Assembly: GCF_013618865.1 (NCBI RefSeq)
Contig: NZ_JABSOE010000002.1
Span: forward strand, 62,001-126,000
DNA length: 64,000 bases
Reading direction: 5' to 3'
Source: Phocaeicola faecicola
GTDB lineage: Bacteria; Bacteroidota; Bacteroidia; Bacteroidales; Bacteroidaceae
In this document: positions 45,368 to 56,013 of the stretch, one piece after another
How positions within the stretch are numbered: the first letter of the stretch is position 1
Layout: every line of letters starts with the position of its first letter
Position numbers and translations under genes: made by a program
The notes under the pieces: generated by a model
The model's database searches: none
What the model saw: only the letters and a program-made list of their open reading frames with translations
Told to the model about the DNA's origin: nothing

Positions 45368-47005
45368 TCATTTCTTCAGTTTGTATTTTATCCATCTGTT
45401 TTCACCTTCCGACTCTATTATTCCATCAGAAAGCATAGCTTTAATCTGTTCCAGAACTTTCTTATAAGGAATCTCGATTCCGATTCTTTGCTGAATGTCC
45501 TTCAATCCGGAGCATTCGTATATCTTCAAGTCTTCAATAATAAGTTCACGAAGTCTGTAAGGTTCGATTCTCTTTAACGAAGTAGTACCCTTATAATCAC
45601 TCTGTTTTAAAACAGATGCATTCACTCTATATTCTTTTCCTCTATTTCTACCAGAAGTTTCAACGATACCGTCATCCACCAACTTATCAAGCCATGGAGA
45701 AAGAGCATCACGATTTTTCAGATTCAGCAATTTAATCAGATCTGCCGCCGAAAGACTTTCATGCTGTGCTATCAACCCTAAACAGATAATCTGCTTCTGT
45801 CGGAGTTCCGTCATCTGCAAAGCATAGCGAATTACTTTGATGGCTTCCTGACTGATGATTCGTCTTCCTACTATAGCCTTCACATAATCATCTCCTTCCT
45901 CCACTTTCGGAATCTGTTTTCCATTGGACAGCAGCACTTCATACATTTTGTCATATCCGGAACCTTCACGCTCCATCATTTGCAGGGCATAGCACAGATT
46001 GGCAAAATGTTCGTTCCTCTTTACCGTTTTATGAAGGATATTCTGTGGAGTTACTCCCAATGGCAATGCTCCCGGATTGACCACTTCAATCCTGTCCGGA
46101 TGGATATTGATAAATATATCTCCTCTTACCGTATAAGGACGGTGCACTAATGCATTGCAGGTCAGTTCTCTGACTACCGCTTCGTCATACGCAGGAATTT
46201 CCTTGCGGAACAATCCGTCACTGATTTCATTGCTTTCCCTCCAAACAGGCACATTGTTCCAAATCGCTTCAATGATTTCCTGAGGATTCTTGGTAAAGTC
46301 ATCAATAAGATATTTCCAGACCTTATCACCATACTGGTCAAACTGAATACACTGTACCACAGGCGCATTCATCAGTCTGCCTCGTTGCGATTGGGTTCCG
46401 ATAAAAAGTACTCCCAGGTTGGTCATTTTGTCCGACTCTTCCACTGTCAGGAAATAATAATCCAACAGTTCCTTATCTTCTTTCTGCTTGACAAAATCCG
46501 ACACACGGTTTGAATTCCGTAAATTTTGAAGTAGCATATTTAATTTCTCCTTGTCAGCATCTTTCCAGCTCCATTTGCTTTCCTCGTCTTCCCAACGATA
46601 ATAACCTTTTTCAGCCGAAAGACGGGTTATGTCGTCTCCTGTAAGCGGTACACTGTTGTCGCTTACACGAGTGAAATATTTTCCAGAGGTAGTAGAAGCA
46701 GAAGAAGTCCCACGTGCTATATGCAGACGGATATACTGCCCGCCGTTTTCATGTGTCAGGATTTCGGCATGGGCAGATACATTCAGTGTCTTGCCACTGA
46801 TTTTGTTTTCCAAATTAATGGCTATGTCTTCTGAAACCTTCTGGTCTGCCGGTGGTGCATCTGCATCATCTTCTATGCCATAGTCTATCACTCCACCTTG
46901 AGCATTACTGAAAGCCACGCAATCTTTGGCCACTTCGTTCCAGTCTGCACTCTTACCGGTAATCTCACGAAGAGACTTTTTATCGTATAGTGAATTTTCC
47001 TTCAT
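45368..47005 (-). CDS. AlbA_2/Schlafen-type ATP-binding regulator within the BREX operon
   Basis: About 545 residues from ATG 47005 (a TTG at 47035 would overlap pglX). It has an N-terminal AlbA_2 DNA-binding/Schlafen domain (VAFSNAQGGVIDYGIEDD; YIRLHIARGTSSA), a middle HATPase_c_4-type region (LTCNALVHRPYTVRGDIFI; VNPGALPLGVTPQNILHK; MMEREGSGYDKMYEVL) and C-terminal winged-helix segments (SAADLIKLLNLKNRDALSPWLDKLVDDGIV). Proteins of this type are usually annotated as transcriptional regulators. It sits between pglX and pglZ, outside the canonical BREX-1 set. A regulatory or accessory defence role is inferred from position. Confidence 0.82.
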   Translation of the reverse strand: MKENSLYDKKSLREITGKSADWNEVAKDCVAFSNAQGGVIDYGIEDDADAPPADQKVSEDIAINLENKISGKTLNVSAHAEILTHENGGQYIRLHIARGTSSASTTSGKYFTRVSDNSVPLTGDDITRLSAEKGYYRWEDEESKWSWKDADKEKLNMLLQNLRNSNRVSDFVKQKEDKELLDYYFLTVEESDKMTNLGVLFIGTQSQRGRLMNAPVVQCIQFDQYGDKVWKYLIDDFTKNPQEIIEAIWNNVPVWRESNEISDGLFRKEIPAYDEAVVRELTCNALVHRPYTVRGDIFINIHPDRIEVVNPGALPLGVTPQNILHKTVKRNEHFANLCYALQMMEREGSGYDKMYEVLLSNGKQIPKVEEGDDYVKAIVGRRIISQEAIKVIRYALQMTELRQKQIICLGLIAQHESLSAADLIKLLNLKNRDALSPWLDKLVDDGIVETSGRNRGKEYRVNASVLKQSDYKGTTSLKRIEPYRLRELIIEDLKIYECSGLKDIQQRIGIEIPYKKVLEQIKAMLSDGIIESEGENRWIKYKLKK

Positions 47006-47028
47006 ACCTTTTCTTTTTAGTAATCCTA

Positions 47029-50000
47029 TTACCAATCAGCATTCAAGTATTTTTTGAGCTGTCCGGCATTCAGTACCTCATAGCTCAACAAGCCTGCCTT
47101 CTGCAAAGGAGCAATGTTCTTGCCTACACCGTCATCCAATTTCGGATCATAACCGCTTGCCAACAGTTTATCTATCTTTTCCGCAAACGCTTTCAGCTCT
47201 TTCAACTGCTCTTTCAGTTCTGCTGCTTCAAGCTGGCCATTGGCGGTACTGATATCTACACCCGAAAGACGGTCGTTCAAGGCAGTTTCCCTATTGGCTA
47301 TATAGACACTCTTGATACGGAACACGGTATCACGGCTCCATTTATAGATACTGATATACAGTTCTATGGCATGGTGCGTACCACTTGTCAGATGCCATAT
47401 AAACGGAGTCTTTGGCAGATACATAAAGAGATTCAGATGATCGCTCAGTTGTTTGAAGAACTTATCCTGCAAGTATTTATCCAATGGAGTTCCGAGCAAC
47501 TGAATAATCTGTGAAATCTGCGCCGAATTATATCCGCGCTCCACCAATTCCTGCTCTATACGACCAGCCAACTGTTCTTCGCCCATACGTTCCGTTAAAG
47601 GGATTACCCCATCATCATCTTTCGCCAAAACACTACGGATTACGTCTGTTACCAGTTCAAAAGCCAATACCTGTGTACGTTGTGGCGGCAATATGCCAGC
47701 ATTTCTAAACTGATACCATACTTCTATCGGGTTCATCTTATGCTTGATGCAGAATTCTTCCCATCCGTTGTTATTCTGATAGAGTGATTCAAAGTCATCA
47801 ATATGCGGTTGATCTTCGTTTATCTCCAATGAGTCGATATGCTCTAAAACTTCTTGAGAAGCAGGGAATTCGGTATTGGTTGATAGCCATTCTTTGTAGG
47901 CTGCTTTAGCTTGTGAAGAAACACTGTAATCACCAACTGGAAGACCTTCTTTATCAATGACCATTTGACGATCATGGACTGACAATTCATAAACATCAAA
48001 TATTTTACCATTAATTATAGCTTCATTTAACAAGCTAATAGATAGATAACCATTACTTGATACATAGAACGAAAATAATTCAGAATTAATATCTTTAGTA
48101 TAACCAATAGGAGAAGATTTAAAATTTTTATCTATGATAAAGCATGAATCAATGTAATGTTTTATTGATATGTTTTGTTCTGATAAGGCAGATACTAATT
48201 CTTCTATTCCTTTTGATGGAATAATAAAAGGTACTCTCTGTAAATCACCGACCTGTGTATTAACTGTTGGGTTTAAACATTCTGCTATATAAAAACAAAT
48301 TTTTGAATTTAAAAAAGCTAACAAATAATATCGATTAGAATATATATCTGTCAGGAAAATACATGAACCACCAACATCAAATAAACAGTCTTTAGGGAAA
48401 ATTCTAAAAGATGTTCCTTTAGAACCACTACCTGAATATGTTATACCCTCCCTAAAATAATAGTTTCTATTTTGTAATCGTCCTTTTACCTTTATGTACT
48501 CAACATTTTTCTCTTCCCAATTGATATATATCCATAAATTTCCAGCCCATTTAGCATACTCTCCTCCTTTAGAATATGGATAATATGACTGATTAGAACC
48601 TGTTATTTCCCACCAATAACGAAGGAACCTATTATTATTACTTGTCGCAATACCTTGTTTAACATCTACTACATCGTCTAAAAGTTTATCACCAAATTTC
48701 TCTCTAAACTCATCCGAAATCCAATAAATAAATGGATAAGACTTTATATCTTTCAGTTTTGATTGAGGTAGTTGATAAACATGCTTATTTTGCGATTTTG
48801 TCACAATATCATTTAATGCCTCCAGACAATATTGCTTTTTATATTTTTCTTGAGGTGTCCTTGTATATTGATCTAGTGAAATAAATAATGAATCATTATT
48901 CTTTGTGTCACCATCCTTCTCCAACACATAGAAAGCTGGATCAACCATCACTGTGCCAAATAAATTACTCAGACCATATTCAACAAATAAATTAATATGA
49001 GTATGATTAAGTATATATTTTCGAACATCTTCAAATGTCTTAATATACATAAAAGTCATAGGATGAATCATCCCCACTTTGCCATCATCCCCTGTCAGTT
49101 CACAGCATCTTTTGATAAAACAAGCATAAAGATTGGAATTAAACTTCAAGGGCTTGGAATAATTTGCGCCCACAAACTCTTTCAATTCAGTTCCAAAATC
49201 TGCACTATCCGTATAGGGAGGGTTTGCTACAGCCACATCAAACTTCGTACTTAAAATATCCAAAAAAGTAATGGCATCGTTCGCCTTTGCCAATGAATAT
49301 TCATTGCTGCCTTCTCCTGTCCACTGATGAACCTGATTGCGCAAAGTAGTAATCATCTGATGCTTGAAATCAAACATATCCGCTTTCCACTGATTGGCAA
49401 ACATATCTGAAGAATCTACCGGTAGTAAGGCATCCAACTGCTCTTCTACTCGAATCAAAGAGCCGAATTTATAAGCAGAACGCAAATCTTCCCAAATAGA
49501 ACGGATTGTCTTTTGTTGTGTTTCATTCCAGTCTGAGCCTGAAATAAATGCTTCCTTCACTTTAGAATACTCCGGAAGTTCAAAGTGGGTACTTACCACA
49601 TGTGTATAGGCAGGCATAGCTCCTCTGCGTCCTTTCAGTTGCATAGCCTTAATAAACAAAGCAATCTGAGTAAGCTGTACGGCACGTTCATCCAAGTCCA
49701 CACCATACAGGTTATTTTCCACAATCAGCTTCGGTATATCCCTGCGTGAATAATCGGCATCATACTGATCTATCTGGTTCAAATATAAATCATAGAACAG
49801 TGAAAACGCATAAATCAGAAAGTTTCCGCTACCGCAAGCCGGGTCTATCAATTTGATTTCTTCTAATTTTTTAGGATGACGCATTTGTGAAGTAGGCGCA
49901 TTGGCAATCAGATATTTCACCTTACCATCTTCATCATAGATAAAATTACTCTCCGGATACATTTCCAAATACATCTTTCCCAATGTATTGTCCACCAAGA

Positions 50001-50703
50001 ATTTTACTACCCATTGAGGAGTATATACCTGGCTCTGTAAAGAGACCTTGTCATATTCTGTCTTATCACCGGAATCTTTTAATTCAAGTTTCTCTACAGT
50101 ATTGAAGTTCTCGTACAACCAGCCCAATATATCATCGCCTTTCCAAATATCCGCACCGCAATCCGCATCCTGTTCTATCTCATTGAAAGCCGTAATAATT
50201 TCAAACAATTCATCGGCTGTAGGCAGCATGGCGTATGCATAATCGGGACTATACAAAGGGATCTTGTAATTTTGGGAAAGCTCCTGAAATTTATCTTTCA
50301 GGAAATGCTTCAAGCCCATTCGTTCTGCATTCCGTTCATCCGTATGTTCTTCCAGCCATTGTTTATGCGCATACGAAAGGTTTCCATGCTCCACACGGTG
50401 ACGGATTACTTCCGGGAAAAGCTCCCTGTCTTCCATCACCTTAAGAGCTGCCAGACGATTAAAAAGCGTGAAGGTACATTCATTGATGGTTTCCTTTCTC
50501 GCTTCTGCATAATCATTACCTAACGCCTGCTTATGCGTTGCTATAATAGCTTCCAGTCTGTTTCTTTTTTCTCTACTACCGGTTGAAGTATTTTCCGGAA
50601 GTTCTTTTTCCTCCGATGCTTCCAATCCCAAACGGGAAAAACAGTTGTCAATGGCCTGTTGTATCAGGCTGCGTATATGGAGTACATGATCTATAAGTTT
50701 CAT
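47029..50703 (-). CDS. pglX: BREX-1 adenine-specific DNA methyltransferase PglX
   Basis: A 1224-residue methyltransferase, normal length for PglX. SAM-binding motif I is DPACGSGNFLIYAF (near residue 285) and the catalytic motif IV is NPPY (near residue 493), marking an N6-adenine methyltransferase. A target-recognition region follows (about 650-850) and is more AT-rich than the rest. PglX modifies one strand of a non-palindromic site to mark self DNA, and is also needed for phage exclusion. 28 bp after brxC. Confidence 0.95.
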   Translation of the reverse strand: MKLIDHVLHIRSLIQQAIDNCFSRLGLEASEEKELPENTSTGSREKRNRLEAIIATHKQALGNDYAEARKETINECTFTLFNRLAALKVMEDRELFPEVIRHRVEHGNLSYAHKQWLEEHTDERNAERMGLKHFLKDKFQELSQNYKIPLYSPDYAYAMLPTADELFEIITAFNEIEQDADCGADIWKGDDILGWLYENFNTVEKLELKDSGDKTEYDKVSLQSQVYTPQWVVKFLVDNTLGKMYLEMYPESNFIYDEDGKVKYLIANAPTSQMRHPKKLEEIKLIDPACGSGNFLIYAFSLFYDLYLNQIDQYDADYSRRDIPKLIVENNLYGVDLDERAVQLTQIALFIKAMQLKGRRGAMPAYTHVVSTHFELPEYSKVKEAFISGSDWNETQQKTIRSIWEDLRSAYKFGSLIRVEEQLDALLPVDSSDMFANQWKADMFDFKHQMITTLRNQVHQWTGEGSNEYSLAKANDAITFLDILSTKFDVAVANPPYTDSADFGTELKEFVGANYSKPLKFNSNLYACFIKRCCELTGDDGKVGMIHPMTFMYIKTFEDVRKYILNHTHINLFVEYGLSNLFGTVMVDPAFYVLEKDGDTKNNDSLFISLDQYTRTPQEKYKKQYCLEALNDIVTKSQNKHVYQLPQSKLKDIKSYPFIYWISDEFREKFGDKLLDDVVDVKQGIATSNNNRFLRYWWEITGSNQSYYPYSKGGEYAKWAGNLWIYINWEEKNVEYIKVKGRLQNRNYYFREGITYSGSGSKGTSFRIFPKDCLFDVGGSCIFLTDIYSNRYYLLAFLNSKICFYIAECLNPTVNTQVGDLQRVPFIIPSKGIEELVSALSEQNISIKHYIDSCFIIDKNFKSSPIGYTKDINSELFSFYVSSNGYLSISLLNEAIINGKIFDVYELSVHDRQMVIDKEGLPVGDYSVSSQAKAAYKEWLSTNTEFPASQEVLEHIDSLEINEDQPHIDDFESLYQNNNGWEEFCIKHKMNPIEVWYQFRNAGILPPQRTQVLAFELVTDVIRSVLAKDDDGVIPLTERMGEEQLAGRIEQELVERGYNSAQISQIIQLLGTPLDKYLQDKFFKQLSDHLNLFMYLPKTPFIWHLTSGTHHAIELYISIYKWSRDTVFRIKSVYIANRETALNDRLSGVDISTANGQLEAAELKEQLKELKAFAEKIDKLLASGYDPKLDDGVGKNIAPLQKAGLLSYEVLNAGQLKKYLNADW

Positions 50704-50731
50704 ACCTGTTTTTATTGTCTATCTTACATTC

Positions 50732-53700
50732 TTAATTATCAAAATTCAAAATATCATCCTCACCAAACATGTTCAACATCGCCAACTGTTGTTTCAGCCA
50801 AGACCTGTATTCAGAAACAGAAGCGGTACCCTTCGGCAACTTCGCTTTCATATTGCGCTGTATAGGTTTGGGTTGTGCCGGCTTATCTTCCGGAATCGGA
50901 GCATCAGGTAACTTAGGAATATCAGGTTTCTTTGGTGTAGGATCTTGGGTTATAATCTCTGTATCCCACAAACTGACTTCCTGCTTGACCATACTCAAAT
51001 TCGTAATTTTGTATTCAATGTCACGTAACAACATTCCTGTATTGCTACACTTCACGCTCCATTTATCCAAGTTTACTTTGACTGTAACATAACGTTTCCA
51101 TGATTTTTCCAATTCTTCAATCTTACGATAAAGTTTGGTATTCCATTCCTTTGGATATTGGTCTATCTGAGTCTTCAGTTCATCTGTTTTAGCAAATAAA
51201 GCCAGAACGTCTTCACTCAATAGTTCGGCTTTATGCTTCATTACCTCGTAATAAATATCCTTAATGTCCTGAGTCAGTTTTTTCATTAATGGAGCATTAG
51301 CCACCAAGTCCTTTTCACGTGCTTCTTCAAACTGTTCTTTTTTGCCACGAATCAGGTTCATATCATTTCCTGTCTTGTCGAATTCCTCCGTCACATTTTG
51401 AATAAAAGCACGTTCTTCTTCAATAGCCTTAAACTCAGAATCTATGAACTTCAAATCTTTCTGTACCTGTTCTACCGCTTTGATATAATCATCCGCTTCC
51501 TGAAGGAATGTACGTGCGGTAGCTATATAATTGGCATCCGTTACAGCTGCTGTATATTGACTGAATACATTACGTGCCTGAACAGAACGTTTGAACAGAA
51601 GTTCCATTTCATCATCGCCCATGATTTTGTCCTTTACCTTATCCATCATACGTTTGGAAAGTGTACGGATGCAATCGACCAGCTCAAAATCATTCAAATT
51701 GTAAGAAGGAGCATTTTCTCCTGTAATCTTCTTATACTGGCAATCCTCTTTCAGAATATCTACAATCTCCTGCCTGTCATTATAAGACAAGGATTTCATG
51801 ACAGCCTTGAACGATGCTTTGGCAAAGTTACGGGTATTGTCGAAAATTTTAGCTGCAAGCGCATCCGATACAGAATGGAAGTCTTCGCCATTGAACTTAG
51901 CTATCAACTTATTACCACGAAACAATGCCGCCACAGAAGTAATGATAGTACCAAACTTATAACCTGTAGGAGGTGCAGAAAGTTCCTCTTCCAGTTTATC
52001 CCCTGTACAGTACGACTTGCATTTCTCTAAAATCTCTGTTGCCACACTTAAATTCTCACCGATAAACTTTCCGGCAGAATCGAAGAAACGAAATTCCTCC
52101 GAACCGCCAAACATGGTAGTCAGCTGAGTACTGTTTGCCGTAAGCACTTTAACTGCCAATGAATCGGATAAAGACGCTCCCAGTCTCTTATAGAAAATAT
52201 TTCCAAACATCTTGCGCTGGAGAGATTCTATTTCTTTCTGGTAGTTGGCATCAGTCAACTGATAAGTGTTAAACAGATAGACTGCTGTTCCTTCCGTATA
52301 TGATTTATTAATCAATTCAGTAAGGAATTTCATCTTTTCTTCCTTAGTAGAAACAATATTGTTTACTACCTTCTTCTCATCGGCTGTATGATAGGTCTTG
52401 GTTTCGATATAATCTATCTTCAAAAGTTCCTGTGCACGATTAAAGATTTCTGTTCCGTAAACAGATGAAGGGATGATACTTATTATACCCTTCTGGCTCT
52501 GTGTATCCTGTTTTACAGAAGCCACAAGCTGTGCATGATCTTCATGAAAGACATCATAGAAGCTGACTTTCATATATTTTTCTCCTGCATTTACAAAATT
52601 CTCTCCAAGAGAGCTTTCCACACAGAAAGGTATAGCCTGTCCATCCGATGTAAGTGTCTGCGAAATTTTGATAATTTTCTGCTGCTTCAATATCTTGGTT
52701 ATCTCGGCACGAACACGATAAACTTCAGCGGAGAATGAATTCATATCATCGATAATCTGCTGTTCTATCTGGCTGGTGATACGATACTGATTACCGGATG
52801 TAATCAAGACATTACGCTCTACCAATATTTCAAGTGCCTTCTTTACTTCAGCAAGCACACTGTAATAGTCTTCCGGTCTGCGGACATACGACTTGGTGAT
52901 ATTTTCTATTGTAGTATAAGCATTGGCTTTCTCCAGGAAATGAATGGTTTGCAACAAAGCCCTTCCTTCTACATACTTCATACCTTCTTTACCGATATGG
53001 TTATCTGCCTGTTCATAGCGCATACGCAATGCTTCCGGAATATTTTCCTCTGCCTGACGGCATAGCTGCGTAGCATTGACATGCGTAAATACGTCCGCTT
53101 CAGTCATAGCTTCTTTTTTCAATACATCGAACACAGAAACCAACATACCGCGGGTACCGATTTGAGAAGTTACCGTATCTCTTGAGCCGAACAGGAAATA
53201 CTGCAACAGTTTGAACTGATGCTCGTAGAACGGATAATAATCTGCGTATGTATGCTCATCTTTAGTGGCATTCAAGGAAACACCGGCAATATGCGTTATA
53301 TCCTGAATCATACCGTTGTTTTTATTATAATAAGCTTCCAACTGTTCTTTTCCTGAATCAGTCTTAGCCAAAAGCCGTTTACGGATGATAGTATCAATTT
53401 CCTCTGCAGCTATAGGAATACGGGTCTTGAATCTGGCTTCCACCTTATTAAGCTGATGAATATTCAGTCCGGATGCATTCAATACATCATTAAAGGCCTG
53501 TTGTGCGATACCCACAGTCCATACTCTGTTTCCAAGAGAAGACAAGGCTTCCGAAAGTCCTTCCAAATCCAAAAGATTAATTTTTTTCTGACTTAAAGCT
53601 TCGCTCATTTCATCAATGAAAAACACGATTTTCTTTTCCGGATAATGTTCCAGATAAAGACTCAAATCTTCCTTCAGTTTTGTAGCATCGTATGTTTTTA

Positions 53701-54370
53701 TTCTTTCATCAATCAGTTTACGGGTTTCTTCATATTCATCTTCTGACATGAAAGTAAGAATGGCTTTTTTAAGAGCCGGAACTGCTGACATTTTTTTTCT
53801 TATGTCATACCAGTCTTTTCCTGCATTCTGCTCCTTTACTGTAGCTAAGAACTTGTGATATCTGTTTTCAAGCATCAGATTGAATTCCATCATTCCAATC
53901 CAGTTACTCAGAAAACCCAAAGATAACAGGAAATGGCTCATAGCCATATACGATATGCCATGACTGGAATCTACTTTAGCACAGTCGAACAGAGTAACCT
54001 GATAATCTGTCTTATCCAATGAACGTATCTGATTCTCTATGATTTCCTTATTCTTTAGACCAATAAGTTTAGGCATAAACCGGTCACACATAGGGGTTCC
54101 TTTAATAACAGGATTGGCTATCAGGAAACCTATCATCTTTGCGAAATATGATTTACCGGAACCATAAAAGCCACTAAGCCACACACCGGATTCCTTCATA
54201 TCTGAACAGAATACATCAAGGAAATCAGATAAATGTTTGGCAAGACTTTCCGTAAGGATAAAACCATCCAGTTCATCTTTTATATCTTCCTCATTTTGCG
54301 AATTCAAGTCAATGACATTCTTTATGTCGTTCTCCAATTCAATGGAGAGTATATCTTTTATCTTACTCAT
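50732..54370 (-). CDS. brxC: BREX ATPase BrxC
   Basis: A 1212-residue protein. Walker A GFYGSGKS is at residues 67-74 and the Walker B-like KIVFFIDEMSEAL lies near residue 250. The C-terminal third is coiled-coil (VEQVQKDLKFIDSEFKAIEEE) with a Pro-rich segment (PTPKKPDIPKLPDAPIPEDKP). This is BrxC/PglY, a large ATPase essential for BREX. It follows brxB by 29 bp. Confidence 0.94.
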   Translation of the reverse strand: MSKIKDILSIELENDIKNVIDLNSQNEEDIKDELDGFILTESLAKHLSDFLDVFCSDMKESGVWLSGFYGSGKSYFAKMIGFLIANPVIKGTPMCDRFMPKLIGLKNKEIIENQIRSLDKTDYQVTLFDCAKVDSSHGISYMAMSHFLLSLGFLSNWIGMMEFNLMLENRYHKFLATVKEQNAGKDWYDIRKKMSAVPALKKAILTFMSEDEYEETRKLIDERIKTYDATKLKEDLSLYLEHYPEKKIVFFIDEMSEALSQKKINLLDLEGLSEALSSLGNRVWTVGIAQQAFNDVLNASGLNIHQLNKVEARFKTRIPIAAEEIDTIIRKRLLAKTDSGKEQLEAYYNKNNGMIQDITHIAGVSLNATKDEHTYADYYPFYEHQFKLLQYFLFGSRDTVTSQIGTRGMLVSVFDVLKKEAMTEADVFTHVNATQLCRQAEENIPEALRMRYEQADNHIGKEGMKYVEGRALLQTIHFLEKANAYTTIENITKSYVRRPEDYYSVLAEVKKALEILVERNVLITSGNQYRITSQIEQQIIDDMNSFSAEVYRVRAEITKILKQQKIIKISQTLTSDGQAIPFCVESSLGENFVNAGEKYMKVSFYDVFHEDHAQLVASVKQDTQSQKGIISIIPSSVYGTEIFNRAQELLKIDYIETKTYHTADEKKVVNNIVSTKEEKMKFLTELINKSYTEGTAVYLFNTYQLTDANYQKEIESLQRKMFGNIFYKRLGASLSDSLAVKVLTANSTQLTTMFGGSEEFRFFDSAGKFIGENLSVATEILEKCKSYCTGDKLEEELSAPPTGYKFGTIITSVAALFRGNKLIAKFNGEDFHSVSDALAAKIFDNTRNFAKASFKAVMKSLSYNDRQEIVDILKEDCQYKKITGENAPSYNLNDFELVDCIRTLSKRMMDKVKDKIMGDDEMELLFKRSVQARNVFSQYTAAVTDANYIATARTFLQEADDYIKAVEQVQKDLKFIDSEFKAIEEERAFIQNVTEEFDKTGNDMNLIRGKKEQFEEAREKDLVANAPLMKKLTQDIKDIYYEVMKHKAELLSEDVLALFAKTDELKTQIDQYPKEWNTKLYRKIEELEKSWKRYVTVKVNLDKWSVKCSNTGMLLRDIEYKITNLSMVKQEVSLWDTEIITQDPTPKKPDIPKLPDAPIPEDKPAQPKPIQRNMKAKLPKGTASVSEYRSWLKQQLAMLNMFGEDDILNFDN

Positions 54371-54399
54371 AAGACATCTTTAATCAATAGGTTTCTGAT

Positions 54400-54954
54400 T
54401 TATTTTATTACGATACAGCGGTATTTGGAAGCAATCTGCTTACCCAAAAAGTTAATGTTATCTTTATCCACAGTAGCAGGATAAAAAGCAATCAATGGAA
54501 GTTGGGCTGACATCACAATCCGATGTTCCATAATATTGATATTGGAGAAGCCCATACCATAAATAGCACCTGTATGAACAAGGACAGGAATCTTATTCAT
54601 TTGATAGGAATTTTCTATAGCTTTAATTATATAATAGAAGAAAGTTTCTTCATAGAAATTATCACTAAAGAAAACTTCATTTCCAAATTCCTTGTAATTC
54701 TCCTGAAACTGTTCTATTCCTTGTTCAGAAACAAACTCAGTAAAAAGAGTTCTTAAATCTATAAAAGAATATTCATCAGAATTAAAATTCTCTGTTGCAT
54801 ACGCTATATAGGCATCATCATCTTCAGGAGGATAAACAAAAAGGATGCTTCTTCCTCCATTAGCCTTACCGGTGATACGCGCTATATCTGTTTTAAGCAC
54901 TTCTCTCAGTTCTCCAAACAAACGATTATGCTCTATCTGAAATGTACTACTCAT
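54400..54954 (-). CDS. brxB: BREX protein BrxB (DUF1788)
   Basis: A 184-residue protein with the DUF1788 pattern (ILFVYPPEDDDAYIAYATEN; FYYIIKAIENSYQMNKIPVLVHTGAIYGMGFSNINIMEH). BrxB is a core BREX-1 component of unknown biochemical role. It overlaps brxA by 8 bp, so the two are translationally coupled. Confidence 0.93.
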   Translation of the reverse strand: MSSTFQIEHNRLFGELREVLKTDIARITGKANGGRSILFVYPPEDDDAYIAYATENFNSDEYSFIDLRTLFTEFVSEQGIEQFQENYKEFGNEVFFSDNFYEETFFYYIIKAIENSYQMNKIPVLVHTGAIYGMGFSNINIMEHRIVMSAQLPLIAFYPATVDKDNINFLGKQIASKYRCIVIK

Positions 54955-55690
54955 GGTCTATCAAATCTATGGTTACATCTTCACCCATCTGGCTGATCTG
55001 CCATAGTGAAAGATACTCAACTTTTTTTAATCTCTCGATAATGCTTCTCTTGTCCATAAACCCAAAGATGACAAATGGATTTTCCAACGTCCTGTTCTCA
55101 GGACATGTAACTATTATCCAACGGATAAAATAAACAAACAGCTGTCCTGTAATGATAGGATGGCATATATCCTTAGCTGTTTTACCTTCAGCCAGGTTCA
55201 TTTTCTTAAGCATTGTCAGATATTTGGATGCTGTTATTTTCAAAGTTTCTTCCGACCAGTTCAATTCCCCCTCTTCCGTTTCCTTTATATGATGCAGCAA
55301 GCTCAATACATCTATAACAGAAAGAGAGGTCCTCCCCTGATATACAGCTCTCATAAAAACGTCCTTGGTCACTTTAGCAAAAAGAGCGTTACCATAAACC
55401 AACTGCCAAAACAATACGAGCAATTTTTCTCTTACAGAAAAATCATCTGAACTGATAGCGGTAAGAAACATATTCTTCTGATTATCATTAGCAAACTTAA
55501 TAATAGAAGCTTTGATAGCAGCCAGGAATCTATTGAAGGTTTTATGAGTTCTGAAAGAAAACGCCTGCTCTGATTCAGATTTCTTTCCTGTGTATTCACA
55601 AATAAATTCAAGCATAGCTACATAATCAGGAATACTACCCAAAACATTTATACCGGAATCATACTTTACTTTTTTATCATTGATTGCCAT
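54947..55690 (-). CDS. brxA: BREX protein BrxA (DUF1819)
   Basis: A 247-residue DUF1819 protein (AFSFRTHKTFNRFLAAIKAS; VFMRAVYQGRTSLSVIDVL; PIITGQLFVYFIRWIIVTCPEN). BrxA binds DNA and is the first canonical BREX-1 gene. Only 4 bp separate it from the XRE repressor gene upstream, placing that regulator in the same operon. Confidence 0.93.
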   Translation of the reverse strand: MAINDKKVKYDSGINVLGSIPDYVAMLEFICEYTGKKSESEQAFSFRTHKTFNRFLAAIKASIIKFANDNQKNMFLTAISSDDFSVREKLLVLFWQLVYGNALFAKVTKDVFMRAVYQGRTSLSVIDVLSLLHHIKETEEGELNWSEETLKITASKYLTMLKKMNLAEGKTAKDICHPIITGQLFVYFIRWIIVTCPENRTLENPFVIFGFMDKRSIIERLKKVEYLSLWQISQMGEDVTIDLIDHE

Positions 55691-55694
55691 ACTT

Positions 55695-55898
55695 TCATAC
55701 CTTAGGAGTATTCAACAAATCCTGTACGTTCACTTCAAGCAGTAATGCTATTTTTATAAGAGTTTCCAAATCAGGTTGGGAGGAGTTAGTACACCATTTA
55801 GAAACAGTAGAAGGATTAATTCCTAACTGTTCACTCAACCACTTATTGGTACGTTTCTTCTCAACAAGAACCAACTTCAGTCTATTTATATCTTGCAT
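55695..55898 (-). CDS. XRE-family repressor at the head of the BREX operon
   Basis: 67 residues from ATG 55898 (MQDINRLKLVLVEKKRTNKWLSE), a compact Cro/C1-type helix-turn-helix (WLSEQLGINPSTVSKWCTNSSQPDLETLIKIALLLEV). The frame opens further upstream to 56054, but that part enters repeat sequence and lacks a sensible domain. Many BREX operons have a WYL-type BrxR at this place; here a small XRE protein seems to take that role. Confidence 0.82.
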   Translation of the reverse strand: MQDINRLKLVLVEKKRTNKWLSEQLGINPSTVSKWCTNSSQPDLETLIKIALLLEVNVQDLLNTPKV

Positions 55899-56013
55899 AG
55901 GGTCATTATTATTATCATGAGCGCAATTTAATGAAAAGTTTTCATTCACTAAAACAATCTTATAAAATTCTAGTACTAACTTTTTTGATTTGTGACTGAC
56001 TATGTATAACGAA

